Shown here piece after piece: positions 19,701 to 30,383 of a DNA stretch of 40,278 nucleotides. Each line of letters opens with the position of its first letter. Within the stretch, counting starts at the first letter, position 1. The position numbers and the translations under genes were made by a program. The notes under the pieces were generated by a model. It worked only from the letters and a program-made list of their open reading frames with translations. It had not been told where the DNA came from and did not search any database. The DNA comes from Acanthaster planci (lineage: Eukaryota > Echinodermata > Asteroidea > Valvatida > Acanthasteridae), in contig NW_019091600.1 of NCBI RefSeq assembly GCF_001949145.1, forward strand, positions 397,019 to 437,296. Reading direction: 5' to 3'.

Positions 19701-22700
19701 TTCCAAAATCCCGTTTGTTCGAAGCACACGAAAACAAATGAAATTAGACGGGTTCCGCTCTACGTGACCTACATAAAGAATCCTGTGTTTTGTTAGGGTA
19801 CCGCTCACCATTCTCGGTCGACGACGGACAGTCGGACGTGGGATAATTCCAGAAATTAGGGGTCCAAAAGTGTGACATTCGTGAGTCCCTGATACTTCTG
19901 ACCTTTGTTATTTGACATGAAAATATCAATGGGGTTGATTTCAGACTATTTTATGATTTGTTTTACAGGTAATTTACATTAATTCATCACTCTTGGAGTT
20001 TAGAAAATGTGTTTTGAACTTACAAAATCATATGTCAGGGGTGACAAAAACACGAAAAAAATGGAACCCTATTTTCCAGAATTACCCCGTTACGAAACGA
20101 ACCTAACCCAGTCTGAAGCTATAGCCCGCAATTCACCATGCATTCAGCCTGCGATTCAGGGTAGTACGAGTGGTGCATGGTACCCAGAAATAGGTACCTA
20201 CTGAATTGGACATGGTCGGAAAGGAGGCCTGTTAATTTTCGTTTGACCTCGTGCGCTCGGGGAGAGAGGAGAGATTTTTTTTTCTTTATTTAGTCAAGTT
20301 TAAAATCCTTTTAGACAAGAAAGTAAAAGCCATAATAATTTTAGAGGGTTGCCGAAGACAAAAGTGAAAAAAGTGCAGAAGCAGAGAGAAAATGATGTTG
20401 AAATTCGTGCCCCTGCTCATTCGCAATAGGCCGCTCAACTTAAACTTTTTGCCTCCACTTGCGATTTATGCGCATGCACACATGCATTGCTGTGTTCGAA
20501 AATATTCCCAAGTTGACTACGCACATGCATTGCTGTGTTCGAAAATATTCCCAAGTTGACTACTCATGATTATCTGGCTACCGCCCTCAAACTCATTTTT
20601 ATGACATAACGGACAAATTTTTTTTTACCTCGGACAACAAAAACCCTGGCCATACGCACCTGGTTGCGTGCAAGTCTTGTACTTAACTTAGAGATAAGGT
20701 CTAGATCTCCGCCAGTTGCCAATACATGGCTTTATGTTAATACGAGAGACACGGACAGGCTCTTATCAAGTAACATCTTGATGTTTCCTGTCACCTTAAA
20801 TCAAATGTATGTGACTTCCGTCTCAATGCACAATCTCCAGTGTCTTCGCTAACATGCAGGCTGGGTGTTACCCAACAGTGTCTTAGTGACTTTTAAATTC
20901 CTTTTGTATTAGGTTTTAGTAAGGTAATAAATATGTACTCAGACAGGTTAGGCTTTGGAAGTTGATAAAGACCCGAGCTAAAGACTCGTTAATTCCTTTA
21001 GTTATATTATCTAGCAAAATCTCAAAATTTCGTTCCTGAACGTTGCCGTTTCGCCATTTTGTGTGTTTTCCCTATCCATGTCCACGGGCCACCGTTAAAA
21101 AACTTGGTTCTCCCCAATCACTCTAGCCTACACAAGGTGAATTAAATGATACGAACCGGACCATCGACCGGACTAAAATGTCTGTAATTGCCTTTTGGTG
21201 ATATAGAGGCTCACGGTCGTTTGGTGAGAAGAAAAAAAAACACAGTTGAAATTTGTTAACAACTGGATATTGCATTTTCTACATTCTACATGGATATCCT
21301 ATTGAATTTGACCTAAACATAGGCCCAGTGAACATTAAAATGAATCACCCCGATAGGTTAGGTACGGTAATTTATCTATTCAAACGAGAGAGTTCAATTT
21401 AAGTACAAGCGTTTAAAACATGATGATTCTCTTACTCCAAATTCTCCTTGGCTTCAAAACCTACCATCGTTTGGTTACAATTTTAACTTCTATGATTGAA
21501 TAATTACATAGTGAAATTGTGACGTCATGCCAAGGCATTGAAGAAAACGGACACGGGTTTACATCAATTTCTCAGGCCAGGGAATGAAGAGTATTGATAT
21601 TAATTCGTCACAAATGGTTTAAAATCAAAACTCATTTGATGTGGTTTTTTAATATAATTACATGTATTCTGATACCACAAAATTTTCATCTGAAAAATAG
21701 CTAAGGAACAATAATACCTAGTTTTTATGATTAAAAATTTAATACATATCCAAATTGCGACATCACTTCAGTTGCTTGCTTGTGTTTTATCAAACATTTT
21801 ACATAGCTTAAAACAGTGTAGCCATTCCTATTACCAGTATTAGTAGAAGGAAAGCCCGTCACGTGGCTGGCCATAAACAGTTGACTCTTTGCTGTAATCT
21901 CCTATGGTAATTGTCTTCAAACAATGAAACCGAAGATCCAGTATTATGACAACATGCCGCACAATGATCAGCCGGTGAATCCTGCTTCATTTTAAATTCA
22001 CACACTATCAAACTAATATTAGTTATATTAAAAAATAACACTGCATGGTTCTATATTGATACTGTACGGTTTTCATTCATCACTTTGCACATTTTTAATG
22101 GAACACGACACGGTATTATTTCAGTTTTACACGGGATTATTTTAAAAACTATCGTGTGATCTAAGCTTCTGCATAGCTTAAGCATTGCCCCATGCATACG
22201 ATATTTGGACTGTAAAAATATTGGGGTCACGCTCGTTGCTAGACAACATGTTGAAGGACAGTGTTTGTGGAACCTAGCAACCTTGTCAACCGCCTTCAAG
22301 GTTCAAACACTGTGAGAACCCTCTACATCCGCAATGTCTTTCTTTGAACTACGTGGGACGAGAAAATTGAAGGCTACGACGACTTCCACCTTCAAAGAAG
22401 ACTAGTGGGTGAAGCCACATCCTTTTTCCGCCCGCATGTAAAGTGTTCAATCAATGTACGTCAAAGGAATTCGCTGAAGCGAACAGCAGAATGTGGACAG
22501 TTAAAGAAACGTGAGGCTCCGATCACGGGCAGCAGGTTAACATTAGACCAAGTTAGTCCAAGAACTTTGTTTGATTTCCGTGCTCGGGAAAGTATTCAAA
22601 AGGGCCACCCTTCGTTTCAAAATCTTATGCTGCCAAACTACTATCTTTTCAAAAGAGTCTAAATATCGCACGATTTAAATGCCACACGGGGTTAATTCAA

Positions 22701-25700
22701 CAGCGGACGAGGTAATTTCAACCCTGATTTTGGCCTATAATCTAGAGCTTAAAGTGCGGCTGCAAAGAAGTTTTCGTAGACACGGGTTCTCTGCAAACTA
22801 CATGTATTACACTTCTCCAATGTATATTCTGTTGGTTAAATTCATTGAAAAATGCACTTTTTAAACACTTAAAATTATCCATGCTTTCTTGGACAGCTGA
22901 GGGCTGTTGCAGTGATGTCATCCCAGGAAGACGTAGTTCAATGAATATATCTTTTCCGTTTAAATTGTGAACCCAAGAATTTTACTAGTCCTTTTTTCCT
23001 TGCTGTTGTATGTGGGCGTTAATCATCCTCTGGCATTTTGGCACTTTTTCCCTATTTTTAAAATATGAACGCGAAAATCTCACAATTAAGCACTGTATCG
23101 CTCCGCGAGAAAGACAGAATGGGCCATGGTTTACTGGAAAAATGCCATACAACAGTCCCGAGGTCAAATCCTGTACAAACTTCGAAATGATATAGTTTGG
23201 AAATTGTAGTGGATCCTCGCCGGCCGCGCAAGCCCCCCCCCCATATGCGGATGCTCGTGACCTGAAATTTGGAATTGATCACAACTCCCATCATGAAACA
23301 GTTCACTTGCTTTTCAGTGCCCCCCCCCACGCCTCCTGAAATTTCGCCCCTTTTACGCCACTCTCGAGCACTCATGCTGTTTGGTATAGTGAATGAGTAA
23401 TATGGCATGTGTTTATCACGAGCAAAGTATTCAAGTATTTGACGAACCATGTTTCAAAGTCCAAAAGGGAATACTTGTTCATGTTCACTGCGATACACCA
23501 TCAACTGCCGTAAACGAAATTGAAACAATGCCACGTAATTTCACCTTTGTTTAACAGGATTCGGTGTTGGTACCAATTTGTTACAAAATTGTTACAAAAA
23601 ATCTCAGCATCTTGTGACACCATTCGATAAGAGTATGTAGGAAATTCTGCTGCAAACTTTCATTACAAAGTCTTCCTACACTTCAAGGACTTGAAAGTTA
23701 AAGGTGACGTTGAGTGAGGACATTCCCCCGACTGTCCCTGGACTCCAACTAAGGGAGCAAGTATTTTGACATCCTGTGGAGACATTAACTTCTCGAAGAG
23801 ACGCCCCCTTAAACAATTTCTTTCCGTGTGATAAACGTATGCAAATTTGCAGCGAGGGAGAGTGAATTTTGCAAAAGAACCGGGATAAACGAAGTTTACT
23901 TCATTTAACCGCGGTTCATTGTTTTCCCGTTCAAGTTGCTTGGCACCGCTTTCCGGATTTTTGTTCCTTCCCTTGAACTTGAAAAGCTCACGTTCGAGGG
24001 TGAGTCAATGACCGTATCAAGGCAGACCTTGGCCGTTTTCCAATACTCAGCTTCGGCTCCGTCGGAGCTTCAACTGTTTTTTAACTAGCTGACGTTAAAG
24101 CTGTAAGCGCAGTAATTAGTTTAAGAGTGCCACAAACCATCAAATAAGATGCAAGAGAGCCAGAAATTACAGTAATCCAATTGAATTTAAACTCTTCAGG
24201 CCCACAATCGGGGATTGGTTTTGGGAACGAAGCCTCCGACGGAGCCCAAGTCGAGTATTGGAAAAGGGCCCCAAGTTACCAGCTACTGCCACAGACTTCT
24301 GTGTAGCCGCTGCCAAGTCATGAGACACGGTCACGGTTATTTTCACTCATGGAACACCGCTCGCTCTACAGAAGTGCGCCCTCACGTCACACGCGGGATG
24401 GTTCCAGTCACGGCCGGCGGCCGGCGGCCGGCGACCGCGCCGCCAGAGCAATATAAGACTGGTTCTCTGCCCTTTTCAACGTTCTTAGGTGATTGTTGTT
24501 GTTGTTTTAGTTCAGTATATAGGCAGATGAGCAAGGTTTTCTCTTTATAGTTTGAACAGAAAAACTTAGGATTGGTCAGTTTTTTCCTGAAAGGAAATGT
24601 TATATAAAGTATACCAATCATCAACTAAAGAGAGAAATCAAAGTTTTTATTCATTTAAAAAGACAGAAAGTTGTACAAAATACGTTCCCGATGACGGAGT
24701 AAATTTCATCTCATGGGAACGTCCACGTAGAAAAGATTCCTTTTTGCGATGGATGGATACGGTCATGCATAGATGGCAAGCCTTTCCAAGCAAGGCCAGG
24801 TTGAAATATTTGATCAATGATCGGTGAAGTCTTCTGATGCAGTATACATGTAGTTTCAACAAATTATATACTGTGTTATCCTTGGTACAGGATTCATCAG
24901 GTGAATTCGTATGGAAGTAACGTCGCCGTCAACATGTGGTGGAATCACCAGGCCTACGTCGTACCCAGCCCGGAGTCCTGTGGGGGGGCCGATCCGGGGC
25001 TCTCGCTGGCCGATGTTCGCTTCTATTACCACGAAGAGCCAGACGCTTACAAACAGGCCGATCTCCATCCAGAACTGGCTTTTGTCCAGAACCCGTCGTG
25101 AGTCGCATCATTTCAGACTACATGTAATGGTTAAATTAACTTATAGCACTCATACAGTGCTGTACCCCTGCAAGGGGTCAGAAAGAGTTTCACATTATAT
25201 TGAGGCACTGGTCTCTAGACCATCAGATCTTGTTTTTCTGTAGTTGCGCAAGATCCGCACTATTTTGCTCTCTACTATCATTTACTATCATTTATTAAGT
25301 ATTATGCTGCCTTGAAGAGCTTGTAGTCAAGCGTCTCAACCAAGAATACAAGCACTGCACTTGGAAATAGTTGGGGATTGGTTTATTTGACTATGTTTCT
25401 GCCATTGCTTTCAGAGCAAGTTTGACTTCATTTATGGTCGCAGAAGAGACGGAATCGTTGACAGAGCGCCAGTTTCTGGAATTCATGGACATGGTAATCA
25501 ACAACATATACTTTCTCAGACGTGTTCGGGTTTCTTTGTGTCGTTTTGAAATCTTTGTCAGTACAGCGTTTGGTAAAAATGGCTGACCCACTGCAGTCTT
25601 CGCGTGGAAAATGTCACACATTAGATATGCGATTGCCAAGACAATCGTTGTTTCACTGGGGTAAAAATGCAAAGACTTTATAAAAGTAGCTTTTAAAAGA

Positions 25701-27588
25701 TGTCCAAAACGGCAATAGAGGCTATGCATGGCTGCCATATTGTGGGCAAGTACTTTTGTTACACTGGGTATGCACAAAGTAGGTTTCCCTCTGGGAAAAA
25801 AAGAGCTGTCCTGCCAGATGGCTACTGAGACAACCGTCTACATGAGAAGTTTGTGTGACAAGCTGGACCATGCCTTCTCCGTGTGGTGAAGCTTTATTGT
25901 CAGAATGACCACTGAGATTCTGTGATTTAAGGCACCCTTAAGCTTGTCCTCGTGATCCCATTTTGTTTTGCAGCATAGGCCTAATTAAAAAAAATTAATA
26001 GCAATATGTAGGCAATTCAAAATATGATACCTAGGATTTGGATTGAGTCCTAGTGACGGCCTCAAGTCAACAATTCTGTTGACAACTTTCGCAGGCCCGT
26101 TTTTCTCATTTTCGTCGAGTGACTTGCCTAATACGGTGGACAGTTTAACAAGGCCATTGGAAGCCACTATAGGTAGCGGCTGTACAGCCATTTCCCATAT
26201 AGACGCACGTCGTAGCCCCAGCCGCAGTTGATACATTTTGGACACAGCCTTTGACACCCTCGCTCCCAACTTTCCCATTCTTTAGATATTGCCCGGGTTG
26301 GACCATGCTAACATCTGGACCGAAGAGGCTTTGGATATCACACATCAGGTAATTCTAATTCCACTTTAATAACGTGGATGGCACTGCAGTCTTCCAAGTT
26401 ACAGATGAAAAAAGTTGTATTTAGCCTACTGCAAGCAATCTTTTAGTCAATTTCCAATCACAATATGCGAAAGGTTTGTAGGACAATAATATAGAAACAC
26501 ATCGACTTGTAAATAAGGGTCCAAAAAATGTCAAGCGACTGGTAATGATTGGTACGATAGTTTTCACGTCATGTTTTACTGTTGATCTGTACGTGGAACA
26601 CCGCAACAAAACGGTGTTATCGGAGGGCCATGCCACCTCCTTTCACTGGGGTTAATTTGGAGTTATTTCATCATTGTTGGCGTTACTTTTAAGACCACCT
26701 GGTGCATTGTAACACTTGTAGGTGTTTAAAGTAACACCAGTGGTGTTAAAGTAACACATTTTAGTGTGGTCATCTGATAACAGTGAAGAAGAAAGCAATG
26801 TCTCTTTCGTGTTGACCTCCATCTTTCTTTTGATTGCTAATAAATTTTTCTACATTCCCTCTATGTGACAGATATTTCACATACTTGATATCAATGGCAA
26901 CGGAAAGATAACACAAGAGGACTCGGAGGCTTTCCCTAAAGACATCAACAATGTAGGCACATTTACCTTTTTTTTTTTTAAATATGCTCCAAGCGAAAGT
27001 CATACTGCAACGATTGACTTACAATTTGAGCGGTGCTTATTTTACATAAAAAAAATTGATGCAACGGGCAATAAGTCTTCCATATTATTTTGTCGAGCAT
27101 GTTTACTGCGCAGCATTAAAGGCACGACACGACGAAGAACTGTAAGAGAAACCTGCCTGTCTCGACCCTTCACTGTATTTTGTACTTCAGAAAGTCAAGC
27201 GTTTATTTCTACTTCGAAGAAAGAAAATGAGTGAAACTGACCTTGATTCGACTCTTCTTCTTTTTGTGATTTTCCCTCCAGTTTAACCCCTTTTTCATCA
27301 ACCTTGGACAGAAGATGATGGTCTTGTGCGACATCGTTGACGGTCATATTTCGAAGCAAAAAGAGGTAGGTCTTCTGCGAATCGATGATACGTTGTTGTT
27401 ATCAATGGAATTTAATTCACAGTGTTATTATGCATGGCATTAATTGGATTAAAATGTTATTCTTGCAGGAGACTTTGAGAAAGTTAGAGAAAGACAAAGT
27501 CCAAGATGCTGCAAAGTCGTTTCATAAACCTAGCAGCAAGACCAGACAGATGAACGATCAAATTCCCATGCCTAAACAGGAATTGTAA
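16305..27588 (+). CDS. ER-lumen JmjC (cupin_8) oxygenase with EF-hand and KQEL tail, 10 exons
   Basis: A complete 1434-nt CDS (477 residues) from ten exons: 16305-16771, 17188-17251, 18083-18208, 18871-19013, 24891-25097, 25415-25493, 26286-26348, 26872-26952, 27282-27365, 27469-27588. All junctions are GT-AG and in frame. Residues 1-24 form a signal peptide. The JmjC fold spans about 60-290: iron ligands H191-x-D193 and H269, K206 as the likely 2-oxoglutarate carboxylate binder by comparison with FIH, and the family signature SSGGTKSHLHTDY. Sequons at N169 and N212 suit a luminal protein. Residues 389-400 (DINGNGKITQED) are an EF-hand loop; a degenerate DG-x-IS loop follows near residue 430. 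The C-terminus KQEL fits the KDEL-type pattern [KRHQSA]-[DENQ]-E-L. Fe(II)/2-oxoglutarate hydroxylation of a secretory protein is the likely activity; the substrate is unknown. JMJD8 is a known luminal JmjC protein, but I do not claim orthology. Confidence 0.9.
17188..17251 (+). CDS. JmjC gene exon 2
   Basis: Acceptor CTTTTAG, donor GTAAGT. Completes K156 and codes through T177: KDVVLPSSLHCANITANML. The LPxxLxC stretch before the iron-binding strand is typical of this JmjC group. NIT is a sequon. Confidence 0.87.
17675..17840 (+). repeat. Dispersed repeat, copy 2 (partner at 1030-1210)
   Basis: Lies in intron 2 of the JmjC gene. Shares TGCAAACGAATG, AATGCCTTTGACACA and CACTTCGGTACTC in order with copy 1. 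ORFs here are repeat-derived. Confidence 0.55.
18083..18208 (+). CDS. JmjC gene exon 3: HxD iron-binding core
   Basis: Phase 0-0 exon for residues 178-219. MLWLSSGGTKSHLHTDYVD holds the iron ligands H191 and D193. RGQKDFLLV aligns with the FIH strand carrying the 2-oxoglutarate-binding Lys. Acceptor TTCAACAG, donor GTAAAC. Confidence 0.93.
18209..18870. other. Intron 3 of JmjC gene
   Basis: No recognisable repeat, RNA or extra exon. Confidence 0.5.
18871..19013 (+). CDS. JmjC gene exon 4
   Basis: Residues 220-266 plus two bases. IVYDHPEGFYSSVDVERVDL, then FPGLRNLEFLEAKVEAGDCL and YLPFKW. The AGDCLYLPFKW segment is the usual JmjC strand ahead of the last iron ligand. The donor GTAAGA splits the Trp codon, completed by exon 5. 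Confidence 0.92.
19513..20480. mobile_element. Inverted-repeat pair (arms about 19513-19700 and 20300-20480)
   Basis: The left arm reads GCGCATAAATGGCATGTGG, AGGCAAAAAGC, TTGAGCGGCC and CAACATCATTTGCT. The right arm is its inverse with about one mismatch in five. The interior (about 600 bp) has no coding capacity. Either a diverged long-TIR element or two opposite copies of a short repeat. Confidence 0.6.
20479..20563. repeat. 42-bp perfect tandem duplication
   Basis: CACATGCATTGCTGTGTTCG...GTTGACTAC occurs at 20479-20520 and again at 20522-20563, identical, with one base between. A recent duplication. Confidence 0.95.
20564..24030. other. Large featureless part of intron 4, JmjC gene
   Basis: 3.5 kb of AT-rich intron. 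Only homopolymer C runs near 23235 and 23325 stand out. No conserved coding pattern on either strand. Confidence 0.5.
24031..24270. mobile_element. MITE family 1, copy 2 (PIF/Harbinger-like)
   Basis: 240 bp with inverted ends GGCCGTTTTCCAATACTC and GAGTATTGGAAAAGGGCC. It matches 12443-12679 along its length, including CATCAAATAAGATGCAAGA and GGGGATTGGTTTTGGGAACG. No clear flanking TTA. Confidence 0.78.
24412..24434. repeat. (GGCCGGC)n GC-rich simple repeat
   Basis: Three tandem units of GGCCGGC in otherwise AT-rich intron 4; self-complementary. Confidence 0.8.
24891..25097 (+). CDS. JmjC gene exon 5: distal iron ligand
   Basis: After a 5.9-kb intron this exon completes W267 and reads IHQVNSYGSNVAVNMWWNH, with H269 as third iron ligand and the family's NxAVNxWW strand. 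A less conserved acidic stretch follows (ADVRFYYHEEPDAY). Donor GTGAGT, phase 2. Confidence 0.92.
25415..25493 (+). CDS. JmjC gene exon 6
   Basis: Residues 336-362 including the split Ser: ASLTSFMVAEETESLTERQF then LEFMDM. Acceptor GCTTTCAG, donor GTAATC. Helical; linker between catalytic domain and EF-hand region. Confidence 0.85.
25494..26871. other. Introns 6 and 7 of JmjC gene
   Basis: Apart from exon 7 there is only a short palindromic AACACCAGTGGTGTT with GTAACAC repeats at about 26715-26760. Confidence 0.5.
26286..26348 (+). CDS. JmjC gene exon 7
   Basis: Short phase 0-0 exon, residues 363-383: LPGLDHANIWTEEALDITHQ. Acceptor TTCTTTAG, donor GTAATT. It supplies the helix entering the EF-hand. 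Confidence 0.82.
26872..26952 (+). CDS. JmjC gene exon 8: EF-hand
   Basis: Residues 384-410. IFHILDINGNGKITQED contains a full EF-hand loop: D389, N391, N393, G394, I396, D400. Position 12 is Asp rather than the usual Glu, which may change Ca/Mg selectivity. Acceptor GTGACAG, donor GTAGGC. Confidence 0.9.
27282..27365 (+). CDS. JmjC gene exon 9: degenerate second EF-hand
   Basis: Residues 411-438: FNPFFINLGQKMMVLCDIVD then GHISKQKE. VDGHIS looks like the middle of an EF loop, but position 1 is not acidic, so metal binding is doubtful. Acceptor CCCTCCAG, donor GTAGGT. Confidence 0.85.
27469..27588 (+). CDS. JmjC gene exon 10: basic tail with KQEL
   Basis: Residues 439-477 and a TAA stop. A Lys-rich helix (ETLRKLEKDKVQDAAKSFH) is followed by a polar tail ending PMPKQEL. 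KQEL at the exact C-terminus is a permitted KDEL-receptor signal. Acceptor TTCTTGCAG. Confidence 0.88.
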   Translation, partial: ETLRKLEKDKVQDAAKSFHKPSSKTRQMNDQIPMPKQEL

Positions 27589-27956
27589 TGTACAAATCTG
27601 AAATTTGTAGAAAAAGTTGAAAGCTTCAATTTCCTTCCACAAATGATTTTTCTATACGGATTAATATCGAAAGGAAGTCACTCTGAAACGTGAGTACATG
27701 CAATACAATGGGAATAATAGTCTTGCATTGCTCAGGTGCTGCAAATTCGGTATTTTTGTCCATTCACCCTTTACCTAAAATTAGAATGATTTAAAACCTT
27801 AAAACACAATATATCAGAGATTACACGTCTTAATTGTAAACCAATATGTCTTGCAATTCAGTTTATGTATTGATTTGTTCGTAATTATTGCCTCCTATCT
27901 TTTAATCCAGATTTCAATTTCAATATTATTTCCGCATGTCTATTTTTTTCAATAGC

Positions 27957-27962
27957 AATAAA
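27957..27962 (+). promoter_or_regulatory. Polyadenylation signal AATAAA, JmjC gene
   Basis: First canonical AATAAA after the stop codon, giving a 3' UTR of about 0.4 kb. Confidence 0.55.
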
Positions 27963-28354
27963 AGCGAAAGAAATCAAGTTAGTGCGACATGCTTGAGAGT
28001 AAAGTTTTTGGGTGCTGCTGTTGCGGATAAAGTGCCTTCATCCTCACGTACTTTAACTGTCTGTGAATGACTCCCCTAGGATTTGCACACACTACACAAT
28101 GTGCCCTCGACCCAGTGGGAATGGGCCGTGATAGATCATTCCCCTTTTCGTTTTGTCGATATCCACCTGTCGACACGTTCATGAACAACACAGGGCATTA
28201 GGGTTCATGAATGACTCAGGGTCCTCGACTTGGAAGCGAAACAGTGAAGTTCACTGTATTGCTTCTCGCCACAAAATAAATTTGTAATGGTACAGAGCAT
28301 TTAGAAAACGTAGGTTGGAAGTTGCTGTCGGAAAAAATTGCTCTCGTGGCCCAG

Positions 28355-30382
28355 TGACCCGGGGGGGGGGGTATGGAGCGTCAAAAGTAGACAATCCCAT
28401 TTTCTGCTAGTAGATTGCGTATAGCATTTTCATTTTCATTTGGATTCTAATTTAACAACTCTTGTGGCGCGTCAAAAGTGGACGACTAAAAACTTCAAAT
28501 TCCCACTGGAAAATTTCTGTCATGCTCCAAAAGTGGACAACCCCATTTTCTCATTTTCTGCTGGTAGATTTTCGGTGTTTTTTTTTTTTTTTTTTAAGTT
28601 GCACCATTCCTTTTAAAAAAAAAACATTTTTTTGCTAGCAGAAATTTGGATTTTACTTTGACGACGGCGGGGTGGTCCAAAAGGGGACAAGTAGAAACTT
28701 GAAAGGAAACTTTTCTCCCTATGTTAAAAGGGAACGGTCTTAGGAACTTGAGATTGGCAACACCGGACCCAGAAAAAAATTTATAACGTGGACGACAGTT
28801 GGGAAGCGGCTGCCAGAGTGACGGTCCTCTGTAGTACCGCTAACTTGCGGAACTAGCCCATTAATGTTATTGACCCGCCGTCCGTTGACAGGCATCAGGT
28901 GTCATTTGGACATTCCCTTGCTGTCATTGGCCTTTTCCATGCAACTTGTATTTCCATCTCTATACAGCCGATTTTGTGGGGAAAAGATCGGGCCCTTTTT
29001 TACGTCAAGGATGTGAATTTTATAGGAGTTTAGAGGGGTGTATTATTCTAAAGGGAATTTTTGAAAATAATATGTCCAAGATTGACAACATTTATGAACT
29101 AATTATGGTGGAAGTTACCCGGAAAGGTAAAAGTGAACCAATTTTGTTTATCTTCAGATATAAGATTTGTTATACAATCCACCATCCATGCATTTCACAG
29201 TACATGCATATAATGACTGTTCTGGGCCGTCACTTGCAAGTTTGTCTTTTCATTGCGTTAATATCTCTCCACATTGTCAATTTGAATCATTTGTCTTAAT
29301 AGTAACGACCCAGGCCTCTACTATAACAGCCCACTTGTATTTGATGACTGGAACAAAGATTTGAACGATAAATATTAAATGAAATCTTTGATGTCATATC
29401 AGTGACCGGCTGGTGTACTGGCTGAAGGATTCATTTTCTTCGTGGCTATCCTTTTTATGATTGGAATTATTAGCTGAATATGTGTTTTAGAATTTGTGGG
29501 ATGTCAAAATTAATTCAGCTAGTTCAAGTTGCATTTTATTGTTTCCCATTTTACTTTCTCTATTTTCCCCTTTTTGAAAATCTTGGTTCACTTGATTAAA
29601 CTGCACTTAGCTTCTTCTCTTGACATGACTTTTTCAATTCCAACCTTTTATCGTTCCAAAGCAAATTTAATTATACTACTGGGCATGGATACAATGGTTT
29701 ATTAAAGCTAGCATCGTTTAGGGTACATATAACCATGCGCTCATTTATTTAAAATGGAAATTCCCGACGGCAAGCCGCCATCGTCATTCTAATTACACGG
29801 TGCGCCGGGAAGTTGTAAGTTTGCAGTATACCATAAAGGACTATCAGGCTTTGGACGGCCCCTTTCGTATTTGCAAGTTTCTCAATATCGTCCCCTATTT
29901 CCGAACTGCGACGCCATCCGTCAGACCATTGACCCTCTACCGTTAATGTAGGCAGCCCATCTTCCAAGACCGTTCCATTCTGAGCGTAGGGAGCACTGCG
30001 GTCGTTTCAGTTTTCAACTTGTCCACCTTTGGACCATCCCGTCGTTGTCAAAGTAAAATCCAAATTTCTGCTAGCAGAAAATTGGCTTTTATGAAAAGGG
30101 GTGGTGCAACTTCAAAAGTCCAAAAAAAATCTACGGGTAGAAAATGAGAAAATGGGGTTGTCCTCTTTTGGAGCATCAAATAAATTTGAATCGGGAATTT
30201 GAAGTTTTTAGTTGTCCACTTTTGTTGCGCCACGAGAGTTGTTAAAGTAAAATCCTAATTTTTGCTTGCGGAAAATTGCGTTTTTTGAAAATGCTATACG
30301 CAAAGTCTAAAATCCCGAAAATCTACTTGTAGAAAATGAGAAAATGGGGTTGTCCACATTTGACGCTCCATACCCGGGGTGA
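28355..30382. mobile_element. Foldback-like element with long inverted arms
   Basis: The left arm (from 28355, about 400 bp) and right arm (ending about 30382) are inverted copies. Both begin at a C/G-rich ACCCGGGG edge followed by GTATGGAGCGTCAAA. Each arm has internal subrepeats of the type CAAAAGTGGACAA(C)CCCATTTTCT. The interior of roughly 1.2 kb shows no transposase. Long arms built of subrepeats are typical of foldback elements. Confidence 0.72.
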
Positions 30383-30383
30383 C

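Noticed and set aside
20479-20563. CRISPR-like repeat
   Set aside because: Only two adjacent copies without spacers, in an animal intron.
23058-23450. 130-residue minus-strand ORF with a Gly-rich middle
   Set aside because: The Gly stretch is produced by C homopolymer runs in an intron.
24215-24550. 111-residue plus-strand ORF
   Set aside because: It begins in MITE copy 2 and crosses the GGCCGGC simple repeat in an intron.
28946-29299. 117-residue ORF inside the foldback element
   Set aside because: No DDE, helix-turn-helix or zinc-binding pattern that I can see.
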